A DNA stretch of 64,000 nucleotides from CADEED01 sp043747835 (GCA_043747835.1 JAYTOK010000133.1:1-64000); one strand, 5' to 3'; numbered from the stretch's first letter, positions 43,531-53,330 are shown. A program made the numbers and translations. The notes: a model not told the origin generated them from the sequence alone.

Positions 43531-44439
43531 TCACATCGGCGGAATGCCGGCCCGCGCACGGTCCACGACCTCGCAGAGGCTGCCCGTCGCCGCGATGACC
43601 GACGGGCCCATCCGGTCGATGCGCTCGTCCGAAAAGCTCACTAGTTGGCCATTTCGCACTGCGGTCAGGCCCGGGAATTTTCGCCATTCGGCGAGCCATT
43701 CCCTCGCGGAATCGGCTGGCGCCGAGGCGAGGATGAGTTCCGGATCGCGCAACACGGCGGCCTCGCGCGTCACGGCGGGCGCGGCCGTGCCGAGTTCGCC
43801 GAAGATGTTCACCGCGCCGCACAGCGTGAGCGCGTCGGCGATCACATGCCGCCCGCCGATCGTGTAGATAGGACGATCCCAGATCTGGTACAGGACGCGC
43901 ACTGACCGGCGCTCGCGATAGCGCTTCGACAGCGCATCGAGCTCGGCGCGCAGCGCCCTCGCCCGGTCGGCGGCGACCTTGCTCGTGCCCGCGAGACCGC
44001 CGAGCCGGCGCACCGAATCCGGCATCTGCGAGAGACTCGTGACGTGCACCTGGTAGACCGGGATCCCGAGCGAACGCAGCCGATCGATGCGCACGCGTTG
44101 CACGACATCCACCGCGACGACGACGACCGAGGGCCGCAGGGCAATCAGTCGTTCGAAGTCGAGCGTTTCGGCGTCGCCGATGACGGGCACCGACGCCGCT
44201 TCCACGGGCTCCGTGCTGTGGGCGATCGTGCCGACGAGACACGAACCCGCGCCGGCGGCGTACAGCATCGCGGTGGTGCCCGGCGCGAGCGAAACGATTC
44301 GACACGCGCCGGTTGCTACCTTCACGGACTCGCCGGTGTCGTCGCGCAGCGTGCGGTACGCGACTGACGCAGCCGTGGAGGTTTGCGCGATCGACAGCAG
44401 CAGCGCCGTCGCTGCGAGGAGTTTCGACGCGGCGTTCAC
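43531..44439 (-). CDS. Periplasmic helical-backbone substrate-binding protein (BtuF/HmuT/FepB-type)
   Basis: 302 residues from GTG 44439, which overlaps the stop of the preceding gene as GTGA; it starts MNAASKLLAATALLLSIAQT, a good signal peptide. The fold signatures are RIVSLAPGTTAMLYAAGAGSCLVGTIAHS, FERLIALRPSVVVVAVDVV and PVYQVHVTSLSQMPDSVRRLGGLAG, with a long connecting helix. These proteins capture vitamin B12, haem or ferric siderophores for ABC import. No permease or ATPase gene is adjacent; instead it is linked to feoAB, so an iron-containing ligand is likely. Confidence 0.8.
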   Translation of the reverse strand: MNAASKLLAATALLLSIAQTSTAASVAYRTLRDDTGESVKVATGACRIVSLAPGTTAMLYAAGAGSCLVGTIAHSTEPVEAASVPVIGDAETLDFERLIALRPSVVVVAVDVVQRVRIDRLRSLGIPVYQVHVTSLSQMPDSVRRLGGLAGTSKVAADRARALRAELDALSKRYRERRSVRVLYQIWDRPIYTIGGRHVIADALTLCGAVNIFGELGTAAPAVTREAAVLRDPELILASAPADSAREWLAEWRKFPGLTAVRNGQLVSFSDERIDRMGPSVIAATGSLCEVVDRARAGIPPM

Positions 44440-44669
44440 CGCGTCCGCGGCTGCGTGTTCGCGGGGCATCCGCCGCAGCCGGTCCCGCCCGCACGCAGTA
44501 GGCGCGGCTTGAGCGAATGTTCGCGCCAGCCGGCGAGCCGCGGGCGCCGCGCCGCCCACGCGTCGATGGCCATGAGCGCGCGCAGGCGGCGACGCGCGGG
44601 CATCAGCTTCCAGATGCTGAACGCCAGGGCGACGAGGGCGATGAGCGCGACGATGAACTGCTGCATCAC
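44436..44669 (-). CDS. DUF6587-like small membrane protein of feo operon
   Basis: 77 residues from GTG 44669 (or ATG 44666). One N-terminal membrane helix (MQQFIVALIALVALAFSIWKLMP) is followed by a basic linker (ARRRLRAL) and a Cys-containing tail, GTGCGGCPAN. Small proteins with a helix plus a C-terminal GCGGC-type cluster regularly follow feoB in proteobacteria (comparable to FeoC or the DUF6587 family). The cysteines may bind iron or an Fe-S cluster. It starts 4 bases after feoB. Confidence 0.7.
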   Translation of the reverse strand: MMQQFIVALIALVALAFSIWKLMPARRRLRALMAIDAWAARRPRLAGWREHSLKPRLLRAGGTGCGGCPANTQPRTR

Positions 44670-44673
44670 GGCC

Positions 44674-46545
44674 TCAAGTCAGCGCGCCGACGGCGCGATA
44701 GGTGATGAACGAGGCGAGATAGGCGAGCGCGAAGAGGTACCCGGCCATGATCAGAGGATAACGCCAGGAGTTGGTCTCGCGTTTCACCACCGCGAGCGTC
44801 GACAGGCATTGCGGCGCGAACACGTACCACGCCAGCAGCGAGCACGCAGTGGCGAGACTCCACCCTTGCGCGATCACCGGCTCGAGTTGCGCGGCGATCT
44901 GATCGTCACCCGTCGCGGACATCGCGTAGACCGTGCCGAGCGCGCTCACCGCCACTTCGCGCGCGGCGAGGCCCGGCACGAGCGCGATCGAGATCTGCCA
45001 GTTGAAGCCGATAGGCGCGAATACGGTCTGGAGCATCGCGCCGAGCTGGCCCGCGAAGCTGTACTGGATAGCCGGTCCCGTCGCGTCGGGGGGCGGCGCG
45101 GGATACGTCGACAGCACCCACAGGATGATCGTCAGCGCGAGGATGATGCCGCCGACACGGCTCACAAAGATCTTCACGCGCTCCCAGAGTCCCAGCACGA
45201 GATTGCCGGCGTGTGGCCACTGGAAGTCGGGCAGCTCGAGCATCAAAGGGGAATAACGCCGCGCGCCCGCGAACAGCTTGAGCACGAACGCGACGAGGAA
45301 AGAGGAAAGGATGCCAGCCGCGTAGAGTGAGAACAGAACGATCCCCTGCAGGTTGAACCAGCCGATCTCGCGCGCGGGGATGAATGCGGAGATGAGCAGG
45401 CTGTAGACCGGGAGGCGCGCGGAGCAGGTCATGAGCGGGGCGACCATGATGGTAGTCAGGCGATCGCGCCAGTTCGGGATCGTGCGCGCCGCCATGATGC
45501 CGGGGATCGCGCAGGCATGGCTCGACAGCAGCGGGATGAACGCGCGGCCCGAGAGACCGACCCAGCCCATGAGGCGGTCGAGTAGATAGGCGGCGCGCGG
45601 CAGGTAACCCGAGTCCTCGAACACGAGGATGAAGAAGAACAGGATGATGATCTGCGGCAGGAAGACGAGCACGCCGCCGGCGCCCGCGATCACACCGTCG
45701 ACGAGCAGGCTCCGCAGCGGGCCATCGCCCATGTTCGCATTCACCCATCCGCCGAAGCTGCCGAACAGCGCTTCGATGCCGTCCATGAGTGGCGTCGCCC
45801 AGGTGAAGACCGCCTGGAAGATGAAGAACATGACCAGCGCGAAGACGATGAGGCCGCCCAGAGGATTCAGTAGAACGCGATCGAGCGCCTTGTCCCAGGA
45901 ATTCTCGGGCGCCGGGACATAGCCCACCGACGCGAGGATTCCGCGCAGATCCGACTGCGTCTGCTCGGCATCCTCCGCGCTCGGCGGCTGCCAGCCTGGC
46001 GCGGTGACTACCCGGTGTTCGAGCCAGCGCGGCGATTCGATCGACGCGATGAGCTCATCGGCGCCACCGCGCTTCACGGCAATCGTCGGCAGTACGGCGA
46101 CGCCGAGCTCGGCGCTGAGACGCGCAGGATCGATCTGCACACCGCGCCGGCGCGCGACGTCCATGCGATTGAGCGCGATCACCATCGGTACCCCGACGCG
46201 CTTCACTTCGAGCGCGAGACGCAGACCCACGGCGAGATGGACCGCGTCGACGACACAGACGACGAGCTCGGGCGCGGACTCGCCGGCGACGCGGCCGAGC
46301 AGCACGTCGCGAGTGATCGCCTCGTCGAGTGTCGTCGGTGTCAGGCTGTAAGTGCCCGGGAGGTCGAGTACGCGCAAGCCGCGGCCGTCGCGCGCGCGGC
46401 GTTCGCCCTCGCGCCGCTCGACGGTCACGCCCGCGTAGTTAGCCACCTTCTGGCGGCTGCCCGTCAGCCGGTTGAACAGCGCGGTCTTGCCGCAGTTCGG
46501 CACTCCGAGGAGCGCGATGCGCAATGACTGGGTGGCGGCGTCCAT
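44674..46545 (-). CDS. feoB: Ferrous iron transporter FeoB
   Basis: 623 residues. The N-terminal G domain has G1 GVPNCGKT (residues 14-21), G3 DLPGTYSL and G4 NRMD, followed by the GDI helical region. The membrane part contains the two Gate motifs LLSSHACAIPGIMAARTI and CSARLPVYSLLISAF with the conserved Cys, and multiple transmembrane helices. It is shorter than E. coli FeoB (773) because of a compact C-terminus, as in many environmental bacteria. It imports Fe(II) across the inner membrane. It is 15 bases downstream of feoA and part of a Fur-controlled unit. Confidence 0.95.
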   Translation of the reverse strand: MDAATQSLRIALLGVPNCGKTALFNRLTGSRQKVANYAGVTVERREGERRARDGRGLRVLDLPGTYSLTPTTLDEAITRDVLLGRVAGESAPELVVCVVDAVHLAVGLRLALEVKRVGVPMVIALNRMDVARRRGVQIDPARLSAELGVAVLPTIAVKRGGADELIASIESPRWLEHRVVTAPGWQPPSAEDAEQTQSDLRGILASVGYVPAPENSWDKALDRVLLNPLGGLIVFALVMFFIFQAVFTWATPLMDGIEALFGSFGGWVNANMGDGPLRSLLVDGVIAGAGGVLVFLPQIIILFFFILVFEDSGYLPRAAYLLDRLMGWVGLSGRAFIPLLSSHACAIPGIMAARTIPNWRDRLTTIMVAPLMTCSARLPVYSLLISAFIPAREIGWFNLQGIVLFSLYAAGILSSFLVAFVLKLFAGARRYSPLMLELPDFQWPHAGNLVLGLWERVKIFVSRVGGIILALTIILWVLSTYPAPPPDATGPAIQYSFAGQLGAMLQTVFAPIGFNWQISIALVPGLAAREVAVSALGTVYAMSATGDDQIAAQLEPVIAQGWSLATACSLLAWYVFAPQCLSTLAVVKRETNSWRYPLIMAGYLFALAYLASFITYRAVGALT

Positions 46546-46560
46546 GGATTCTTTCGGCGC

Positions 46561-46872
46561 TCAGGCCGCGGTCGCGTGCGTTTCGAGCCGCTGCACGGTC
46601 ACCGCCGCGGCTTCCGCGCGACGCAGAGCGAAAGTCGAGCCGCCGATGCGAACGACGAGCGGATCGCCGCCGAGCCACATCCGCGCGAGTACTTCGCAAC
46701 GGGCGCCGGCGACGAAGCCGAGATCGCGCAATCGCGTGATCAGTAGGTCGCGCTCTTCCGTAGTGAGCCCGGTCGACAGGTCGAGCGCCAGCCCGGCAAC
46801 CCGCACGACCGCGCCGCGTTCGAGCATCGTGAGTGTCAGAGGAGGAGCCGTTGTCGGATGGGAAGGATTCAC
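46561..46872 (-). CDS. feoA: FeoA, ferrous iron transport accessory protein
   Basis: 103 residues from GTG 46872. The SH3-like FeoA domain is seen in LTTEERDLLITRLRDLGFVAGARCEVLARMWLGGDPLVVRIGGSTFALRRAEA. The N-terminal ~28 residues precede the usual domain start and may be shortened if translation begins at ATG 46827 (MLERGAVVRVAG). FeoA stimulates the FeoB pump. It is the first gene of feoA-feoB-DUF6587-binding protein, behind a Fur-type box centred 44 bases upstream. Confidence 0.92.
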   Translation of the reverse strand: MNPSHPTTAPPLTLTMLERGAVVRVAGLALDLSTGLTTEERDLLITRLRDLGFVAGARCEVLARMWLGGDPLVVRIGGSTFALRRAEAAAVTVQRLETHATAA

Positions 46873-46905
46873 ATCTGGAGTATGGGGTTAGCTCCTCTCT
46901 GCTGT

Positions 46906-46926
46906 AAATGCGACGAGTTCGCATTT
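46906..46926. promoter_or_regulatory. Fur-type box upstream of feoA
   Basis: AAATGCGA-CGAGT-TCGCATTT is a perfect 8-base inverted repeat with a 5-base spacer. It fits the 7-5-7 or 19-base Fur box form AATGCGAAT-N-ATTCGCATT used in high-GC gammaproteobacteria, although the spacer bases differ. It lies between feoA (-) and the tetR gene (+), so it could repress both in iron-replete cells. Confidence 0.75.
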
Positions 46927-46996
46927 GATCGGAGGGAGATTGCACAAAGCTCTACTAATTGACAGTTCGTCAGGCCCGGGCATACCCTTCCCGCCC

Positions 46997-47635
46997 ATGA
47001 GTTACATCGTTGAACGCAGACAAGAAGAGAAGGAGCGCCGCCGCGCCGAAATCGTGGATGCCGCGGAAGCGGCAGGGCGCGACGTTGGACTCGACGCGCT
47101 GACCATGGACGACGTCGCGCGCCGCGCGCGACTGTCGCGCGCGCTCCTTTATGTGTATTTCCAGGACCGCTCCGATCTGATGTTCGGACTGGCCGAACGC
47201 GCGATGAACATGCTGCACGGCCGCTTCGCGGAGGCGGCTGAGCGCAGTGGCACGGGACTCGAGCAGGTCAGCGCGATGGGTCGCGCCTACGTCGCGTTTT
47301 CGCAGGAATTTCCCACACTTTTCGATGCGCTCGCCCGTTGCGAGCTCGAGTCGCCGGATCCCGCGCAATGCTCGCCATCCGAGCAGGCCTGTCTCACGGG
47401 CGGTGACAAACTGCAGCGGCAGTTGGTCGCGTCCATCGAAACCGGAGTTCGCGATGGCAGCATCCGGTCGGACATTTCCTCACCGATGCTCATGAGCGTG
47501 ACGCTCTGGGGATTCATGCACGGAATCATCCAGCTCACGACCACCAAGACGCACGCGCTCACCCATCACGGCGTCAGCGCGAAGTCGCTCATCGACCATG
47601 CGATCAGCATGATCACGCGGGACCTCAAGGCGTAA
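46997..47635 (+). CDS. TetR/AcrR-family regulator
   Basis: 212 residues from ATG 46997. The N-terminal helix-turn-helix is RAEIVDAAEAAGRDVGLDALTMDDVARRARLSRALLYVYFQDRSDLMFG. The C-terminal ligand domain is not diagnostic. The ORF is open upstream but the ATG fits. It is directly followed (44 bases) by the genes of a tripartite efflux pump on the same strand, so it is very likely the local repressor of that pump, with an unknown inducer. It is divergent from feoA. Confidence 0.88.
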   Translation: MSYIVERRQEEKERRRAEIVDAAEAAGRDVGLDALTMDDVARRARLSRALLYVYFQDRSDLMFGLAERAMNMLHGRFAEAAERSGTGLEQVSAMGRAYVAFSQEFPTLFDALARCELESPDPAQCSPSEQACLTGGDKLQRQLVASIETGVRDGSIRSDISSPMLMSVTLWGFMHGIIQLTTTKTHALTHHGVSAKSLIDHAISMITRDLKA

Positions 47636-47679
47636 AAAACCTGTCCACAAACAAGGATCGTTTGCGTCCTCCATTAGAC

Positions 47680-49125
47680 ATGCGTCCAGTGACTCGACAA
47701 CTGAGAGCCCTTTTCTGCGCCGTCGGGCTCGGTTTTTACGGCGCGTCGGCGTGGCCCCAAACAGCAACTCCCGTGGGCGGTGAACTGACGGTCGGCCGCC
47801 CGCTCTCTGCGGTGATCGACGACTACGTGCGTGAGGGACTGCGTTCCAATCTCTCGCTGCGTGCGCAGTCGCTCGAAGTGGAGCGTGCCGAGGCGGGACT
47901 CGACGCGGCGCGGGCGCGCTATTTTCCGGAGGCAGCATTCGCCGCACGCTATTCGTGGTCGGAAGGCGGCCGCACGATCGATCTGCCTCTCGGCGACGCG
48001 TTGAACCCCGCGTACCAGACGCTCAACGATCTGCTCATCGCGCAGGGGCAGCAGCCGCAATTTCCCGTCGTGCAGAACGAGTCGATCGCGTTCCTGCGCG
48101 AACGCGAGCAGGACACGCGAGTCACGTTGCGCATGCCGCTGATCGCGCCCGCGATTCCCGCGGCGGTGCGCGCGCAGCGTGAATTGCTCGGCGCGACCGA
48201 GTTCGGCCGCGAGGCGCTGGGCCGCCGTCTCAAGCGCGACATCACCGTGGGCTACCTGACGTGGGCGTCCGCCGTGCGCACGCAGGGCATCGTCGATTCT
48301 TCCGTAACGCTGCTCAACGAGAACCTGCGCGTCAACGACTCACTGCATCGCAACGGCAAGATCACGCAGGATCAGGTGCTGCGCGCGCGCGCTGAATTGC
48401 TCGCCGTCACCCAGCAGTCGCGCGAAGCGCGCAACGGCGCGTCGCAGGCGCGCAGCTATCTCAACTTCCTGCTCAATCGCGCGCTCGACACGCCACTCGA
48501 GAGTGCCGATGTCGGCGTGACCGCCGCCGCCGTGACGCGCGCGTTGACGGAGCTGCGGCAGTCGGCGCTCGACAGCCGGCCCGAGCTTTCGCAGTTGGGC
48601 GCGCTCACGCGCGCCAGCGAAGCGCAGACGCGCATCGCGCGCGCCGAGCGCTGGCCCACCTTGTCGCTCGGCGCGGATGGCGGCATCCAGGGCGAGGACT
48701 ACCAGTTCGGGCGCGGCAGCAATTTCGCGACCGTCTCACTACTCATCCAGTGGACCTTCTTCGACGGCGGCGCGCGGCGCGCGGCGGTGCGCCAGGCAAA
48801 TGCCACGGCGCGCAGGACCGCGACGCAGCTCCAGGAGCTCGAGCAGCAGGTGCAGCTCGAAGTGCAGCAGTCCCTAGACCGGCTCGAGACCAGCGCGGAT
48901 TCGCTGGCTACCGCCGAGGCACGCGCCGAAGCCGCGCGGGCCGCCTTTCGCATCGCGAGCCGCAAGCGCGACGAAGGCGCGATCAGCCAGGTGGAATTCA
49001 TCGACGCGCGCTCGAGCCTCACGGGCGCCGAACTCAATCTCAACGTGACCCGATTCGAAATGCTCGCGCGCCAGGCCGAGCTCGACTACGCGACGGCGGC
49101 GGGAAATCTGCCGCTTCAGGAATGA
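47680..49125 (+). CDS. TolC-family outer-membrane efflux protein
   Basis: 481 residues from ATG 47680. A signal peptide (LRALFCAVGLGFYGASAWPQ) is followed by two OEP repeats with the heptad coiled coils of TolC proteins (GLRSNLSLRAQSLEVERAEAGLDAARARYFPEAAF; LSQLGALTRASEAQTRIARAERWPTLSLGADGG). No lipobox is present, so it resembles TolC rather than lipidated OprM. It forms the outer-membrane exit duct for the RND pump encoded downstream. The adaptor gene follows after 3 bases. Confidence 0.9.
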   Translation: MRPVTRQLRALFCAVGLGFYGASAWPQTATPVGGELTVGRPLSAVIDDYVREGLRSNLSLRAQSLEVERAEAGLDAARARYFPEAAFAARYSWSEGGRTIDLPLGDALNPAYQTLNDLLIAQGQQPQFPVVQNESIAFLREREQDTRVTLRMPLIAPAIPAAVRAQRELLGATEFGREALGRRLKRDITVGYLTWASAVRTQGIVDSSVTLLNENLRVNDSLHRNGKITQDQVLRARAELLAVTQQSREARNGASQARSYLNFLLNRALDTPLESADVGVTAAAVTRALTELRQSALDSRPELSQLGALTRASEAQTRIARAERWPTLSLGADGGIQGEDYQFGRGSNFATVSLLIQWTFFDGGARRAAVRQANATARRTATQLQELEQQVQLEVQQSLDRLETSADSLATAEARAEAARAAFRIASRKRDEGAISQVEFIDARSSLTGAELNLNVTRFEMLARQAELDYATAAGNLPLQE

Positions 49126-49128
49126 CGC

Positions 49129-50211
49129 ATGAACATCCAATGGAAAATGCCCGCGCTCGTCCTTACGCTGGTTGTGCTCGCGGGATGCGGCAGTAGCGAG
49201 GCGCCGTCCTCCCCCAAGGCCACGCCGGTGCGAGTCCAGAGCGCGAGTCGCGGACCCGCCGTGCCGCCGATCGACACGAATGGCGTCGTCGTCACGAAAG
49301 ACGAGATGCGCCTGTCGTTCAAGGTCGGTGGCGTCGTGCGCCGCATCCACGTGCAGGAAGGCGACGTCGTCAAACGCGGCGCGCGACTCGCCGAGATCGA
49401 ATTGACCGAAGTGTCCGCGCAGGTCGAGCAGGCGCAGCAGCTCGCCGAAAAGGCGACGCGCGATCTCGCGCGCGGTGAAAACCTCTACGCCGATCAGGTG
49501 ATCAGCCTCGAACAGTTGCAGGATCTGCGCACCCAATCCGCGATGGCCGAGGCGCAATACAAATCGGCGCGCTTCAATCTCGGCCACTCGGTGATCACCG
49601 CGCCGCAGGACGGTACGGTGTTGCGCAAGCTCGTGGAGGAACGCGAGCTCGTGGCTCCCGGCGTGCCGGTGCTCGTGTTCGGCGAGAGCGGACGCGGCTA
49701 CGTCGTGCGCGCGGCGCTCGCGGATCGCGAAATCGTCAACGTGAAGCGCGGCGACAAGGGCGAGATCCGCATGGATGCATTTCCCGGCCAGGCGATGACG
49801 GGCACCATTGTCGAGGTCGCGAGCGCGGCCGACGAACGCTCGGGCATGTTTCCGATCGAGGTGATCTTCGACACGGCGCCGCCGCGGCTCGTGAGCGGGC
49901 TCGTGGCGCGACTGCGTCTCGCGCCGACGTCGGACGCGGCGCCGCTCACCTACGTCCCGATGGCTGCGCTCGTCGAGGGCGATGGCGATCGCGCGAGCGT
50001 GTTCGTCATCGATGGTGGCAAGGCGCTGAAGCGTAATGTGCGGGTCGCGTTCATCACCGCCGACAGCATCGCGCTCGAAAGCGGCATCGCGGCCGGCGAA
50101 TCGGTGATCACGGACGGCGCGCTGTACCTTGAGAATGGCGAAGCGGTGGAAGTCGTTCGCGATGCCACCAAGCAGGCGGTGAACACACCGACGCCCGGCG
50201 CCGAAGGCTAG
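49129..50211 (+). CDS. RND efflux periplasmic adaptor (membrane fusion protein)
   Basis: 360 residues with a lipoprotein signal ending in VVLAGCGS (Cys20). The barrel-sandwich/lipoyl motif is KDEMRLSFKVGGVVRRIHVQEGDVVKRGARLAEIE, followed by a helical hairpin (VSAQVEQAQQLAEKATRDLARGENLY), the second lipoyl half ITAPQDGTVLRKLVEERELVAPG, and beta-barrel and MP domains. It bridges the pump and the TolC-like channel. It is 3 bases downstream of the TolC gene and 10 bases from the pump gene. Confidence 0.92.
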   Translation: MNIQWKMPALVLTLVVLAGCGSSEAPSSPKATPVRVQSASRGPAVPPIDTNGVVVTKDEMRLSFKVGGVVRRIHVQEGDVVKRGARLAEIELTEVSAQVEQAQQLAEKATRDLARGENLYADQVISLEQLQDLRTQSAMAEAQYKSARFNLGHSVITAPQDGTVLRKLVEERELVAPGVPVLVFGESGRGYVVRAALADREIVNVKRGDKGEIRMDAFPGQAMTGTIVEVASAADERSGMFPIEVIFDTAPPRLVSGLVARLRLAPTSDAAPLTYVPMAALVEGDGDRASVFVIDGGKALKRNVRVAFITADSIALESGIAAGESVITDGALYLENGEAVEVVRDATKQAVNTPTPGAEG

Positions 50212-50221
50212 ACCAGGCGCC

Positions 50222-53200
50222 ATGACCATCCTCGAATTCCCGATCCGCCGCTACCAGTTCACGCTGGTCGCGTTTCTCTGCCTCGTCGCCCTGGGCTGGT
50301 ACGCGTTCAGCCAGGTCCCGCGCGAGGAAGATCCCTACTTCAAGATCCCGGGCTACACGATCGCGGCTATCTACCCGGGCGCGGATCCGAAGGACCTGGA
50401 GCGTCTGGTTGCGAAGCCGATCGAGGACCGGCTGGCGGCACTCGACGACGTCATGAAGATGGAGACGTCGATCCGCGACGGCGTTTCGTTCACCGCGATC
50501 GAGTTCGAGACTTTCGTCGACCCCGACAAGAAGTACGACGAGGTGACGCGCGAGATGAACGCGTTGCGGCCGGAGTTCCCCGCGGAGACGCAGATCGTGA
50601 TCCGGCGTTTTTCGCCCGGTCTCGTGAACACGATCCAGATCGCGCTCGTGTCCGACGATGCGCCCTATCGCGAGCTCGAGGACTACGCGCGCCAGCTCAA
50701 GGACGCGCTGAAGACCGTCGATGGCGTGCGCACGGCGGAGAGCTGGGCGTATCCGTCGCGCGAGCTACGCGTCGCGATCGACCTCAAGCGCATGGCCGAG
50801 CTCAATCTCGTGCCCGCGCAGGTGATCGCCGGCGTGCAGAGCGAGAACGCGAACATTCCCGCGGGCTTCGTCGATCTGGGACCGCGCAGCTTCTCGCTCA
50901 AGACCTCCGGTAGTTATACAACGCTCGACCAGGTGCGCGACACGGTGATCGCGTCCGCCGAGGGACGCATCGTGCGCATCCGCGATGTCGCGGACGTGAG
51001 CTGGAGCACGTCCGCGTACAACTACACCGGCCGTTACAAGGGCAAGCGCGCCGTGTTCGTCACGGCCAACCAGAAGGACGGCTACAACATCCTCGACGTG
51101 CGCGAGCGCGTCGTCGCCGCGGCCAACAACTTCGGCGCGCAGCTACCGAAGCGCGTCGCGCTCGAGATCGGGTTCGACCAGTCGGAAAACGTGCGCTCGC
51201 GACTCAACCGGCTATACGGCGATTTTGGCATCGCGATCGCGCTCGTCCTGCTGACGCTGCTGCCGCTCGGCTGGCGCGCGGCGGGCATCGTGATGGTGTC
51301 GATCCCGCTGTCGCTGTCGTTCGGCCTCGCCTGCCTCTACTTCCTCGACTATTCGCTGAACCAGCTCTCGATCGCGGGCTTCGTCGTCGCGCTCGGCCTG
51401 CTCGTCGACGATTCGATCGTCGTCGTCGAGAACATCGCGCGGCACATGCGCATGGGATACACGAGGATCGAAGCCGCGCTCGCGGGCACGAAGCAGATCT
51501 CCGTCGCGATCCTCGGCTGTACCGCGACTCTCATCTTTGCGTTCCTGCCCCTGCTCGTCCTTCCCGGCACGCCGGGAAAATTCATCCGCGTGCTGCCAAT
51601 GGCGGTCGTCGCGACGATCATCGGCTCGCTGATCCTCGCGATGTTCATCATCCCGTTCATCGCGAGCCGAGTGCTCAACGAGTCGCAGGCTCACGAAAAC
51701 GTCTTCCTGCGACGCGTGATGGGCGTGATCCACAACTACTACCGGCCCGCGCTGCACTGGTGTCTCGCGCGTCCGAAGCTCACCGTCGTCGCGGCGATCG
51801 GCGGTTCGCTGCTGCTGTCCGCCGCGCTCGTGCCCTTCATCGGCTCATCGCTGTTCCCGAAGGCGGACACGCCGCAGTTCCTGATCCAGGTGGAATCGCC
51901 GAACGGCACGTCGCTGACCGAAACCGATCGCGCGCTCACTCATGTCGAGGATGAGCTGCGCCGCATGCCCGAGGTGCGCGGCTGGTTCGCGAATCTGGGG
52001 CACGGCAATCCGCAGATCTACTACAACCACATCCAGCGCAACAACGCGTCCAACTACGCGGAAGTGTTCGTGCAGCTGCACGTCTACGACACTCGGCAAA
52101 CGCCTGACAAGCTGCAGGCGCTGCGTGAGCGGCTCTCGCGGTATCCCGGCGCGCGCATCTACGTGCACGAGTTCGCGAATGGCCCGCCGATTTCCGCGCC
52201 GATCTCGATCCGTGTCGTCGGCCCCGAGCTCAATGTCATCGAATCCTTGAGCCACAAAGTCGAGGACCTCGTGAAGTCGACGCCCGGAACCCGGGACGTC
52301 AAGAATCCGCTCAACGTCGCACGCACGAATCTCAAGCTGCGCATCGATTCGCGGAAGGCGCAGCAATTAGGCGTGCAGACGGCGGAGCTGGACCGCGCCG
52401 TGAGGTTGTCGGTCTCGGGCATCCCCGTGGGCACGTTCAAGGAGACGACGGGCGAGCAGTACCCGATCGTGATCCGCACGCCGATCACGCAGCAGGCGGA
52501 GTTCGGCGCGCTCGAGCAGGTGCGCGTGCCGACGCTCGCCGGCTCGACGCTGCCGCTCTCGCAACTAGCGTCGCTCGAATTCGAGAAGGCGCCCACGCTG
52601 ATCCAGCGATTCAACCGCGAGCGCGCGATGAGCATCGATGCCGATGCGGCGCCGGGTTACAACGTGGGCGAGCTCACCAAGGCGATCACGAAACAGCTCG
52701 ATGCGATGCAGTGGCCGCGCGGCTACCACTACTCCGTGGGCGGCGAAGCGGAAGCCGGCGAAAAGGCGTTCGGCGGCATCGGCATTGCCATTATCGTAGC
52801 CATCTTCGGCATCTTCGCGATCCTCGTGCTCGAGTTCGGCAACTTCAAATCGACGCTGATCGTGTTGACGGTCGTGCCGCTCGGCGTGTTCGGCGGCTTG
52901 CTGATGCTGCTGTTCTCGGGCAACGACCTCTCGTTCGTCGCGTCGATCGGATTCGTCGCGCTCGTCGGTATCGAGATCAAGAACTCGATCCTGCTCGTGG
53001 ATTTCACGAACCAGTTGCGCGAGCAGGGGGTGCCGCTGGACGAAGCCATCGAACAGGCGGGCGAGATCCGGTTCCTGCCAATCCTGCTGACATCTGCGAC
53101 GGCGATCGGCGGTCTGCTGCCGCTCGCGATGCAGAACATCGGCCTGTATTCGCCCATGTCGTGGGTGATCATCGGCGGCCTGATCACGTCGACGCTGCTG

Positions 53201-53326
53201 GCGCGGCTCGTCACGCCCGTCATGTACAAGCTGATCCCGCCGCACATTTCTGTTTCAGCCCGGACTGGTGGCACACTCGCCGCCCCGGCCGGAGCGATGC
53301 CCGCCCCCGCCTCACGTCTGGAGTAG
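50222..53326 (+). CDS. RND-family efflux transporter permease
   Basis: 1034 residues, normal for RND pumps. Features: TM1 at the N-terminus, periplasmic porter loops, central TM2-6 with GFVVALGLLVDDSIVVVENIARHM (the conserved Asp pair of TM4) and a second repeat ending with GFVALVGIEIKNSILLVDFTNQLREQG. The proximity and sequence favour the HAE-3/MexW-like drug/proton group; no strong heavy-metal motif is seen. It pairs with the upstream adaptor and TolC homologue. Its stop is 4 bases before the hydroxyacid dehydrogenase gene. Confidence 0.95.
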   Translation: MTILEFPIRRYQFTLVAFLCLVALGWYAFSQVPREEDPYFKIPGYTIAAIYPGADPKDLERLVAKPIEDRLAALDDVMKMETSIRDGVSFTAIEFETFVDPDKKYDEVTREMNALRPEFPAETQIVIRRFSPGLVNTIQIALVSDDAPYRELEDYARQLKDALKTVDGVRTAESWAYPSRELRVAIDLKRMAELNLVPAQVIAGVQSENANIPAGFVDLGPRSFSLKTSGSYTTLDQVRDTVIASAEGRIVRIRDVADVSWSTSAYNYTGRYKGKRAVFVTANQKDGYNILDVRERVVAAANNFGAQLPKRVALEIGFDQSENVRSRLNRLYGDFGIAIALVLLTLLPLGWRAAGIVMVSIPLSLSFGLACLYFLDYSLNQLSIAGFVVALGLLVDDSIVVVENIARHMRMGYTRIEAALAGTKQISVAILGCTATLIFAFLPLLVLPGTPGKFIRVLPMAVVATIIGSLILAMFIIPFIASRVLNESQAHENVFLRRVMGVIHNYYRPALHWCLARPKLTVVAAIGGSLLLSAALVPFIGSSLFPKADTPQFLIQVESPNGTSLTETDRALTHVEDELRRMPEVRGWFANLGHGNPQIYYNHIQRNNASNYAEVFVQLHVYDTRQTPDKLQALRERLSRYPGARIYVHEFANGPPISAPISIRVVGPELNVIESLSHKVEDLVKSTPGTRDVKNPLNVARTNLKLRIDSRKAQQLGVQTAELDRAVRLSVSGIPVGTFKETTGEQYPIVIRTPITQQAEFGALEQVRVPTLAGSTLPLSQLASLEFEKAPTLIQRFNRERAMSIDADAAPGYNVGELTKAITKQLDAMQWPRGYHYSVGGEAEAGEKAFGGIGIAIIVAIFGIFAILVLEFGNFKSTLIVLTVVPLGVFGGLLMLLFSGNDLSFVASIGFVALVGIEIKNSILLVDFTNQLREQGVPLDEAIEQAGEIRFLPILLTSATAIGGLLPLAMQNIGLYSPMSWVIIGGLITSTLLARLVTPVMYKLIPPHISVSARTGGTLAAPAGAMPAPASRLE

Positions 53327-53330
53327 GTAG

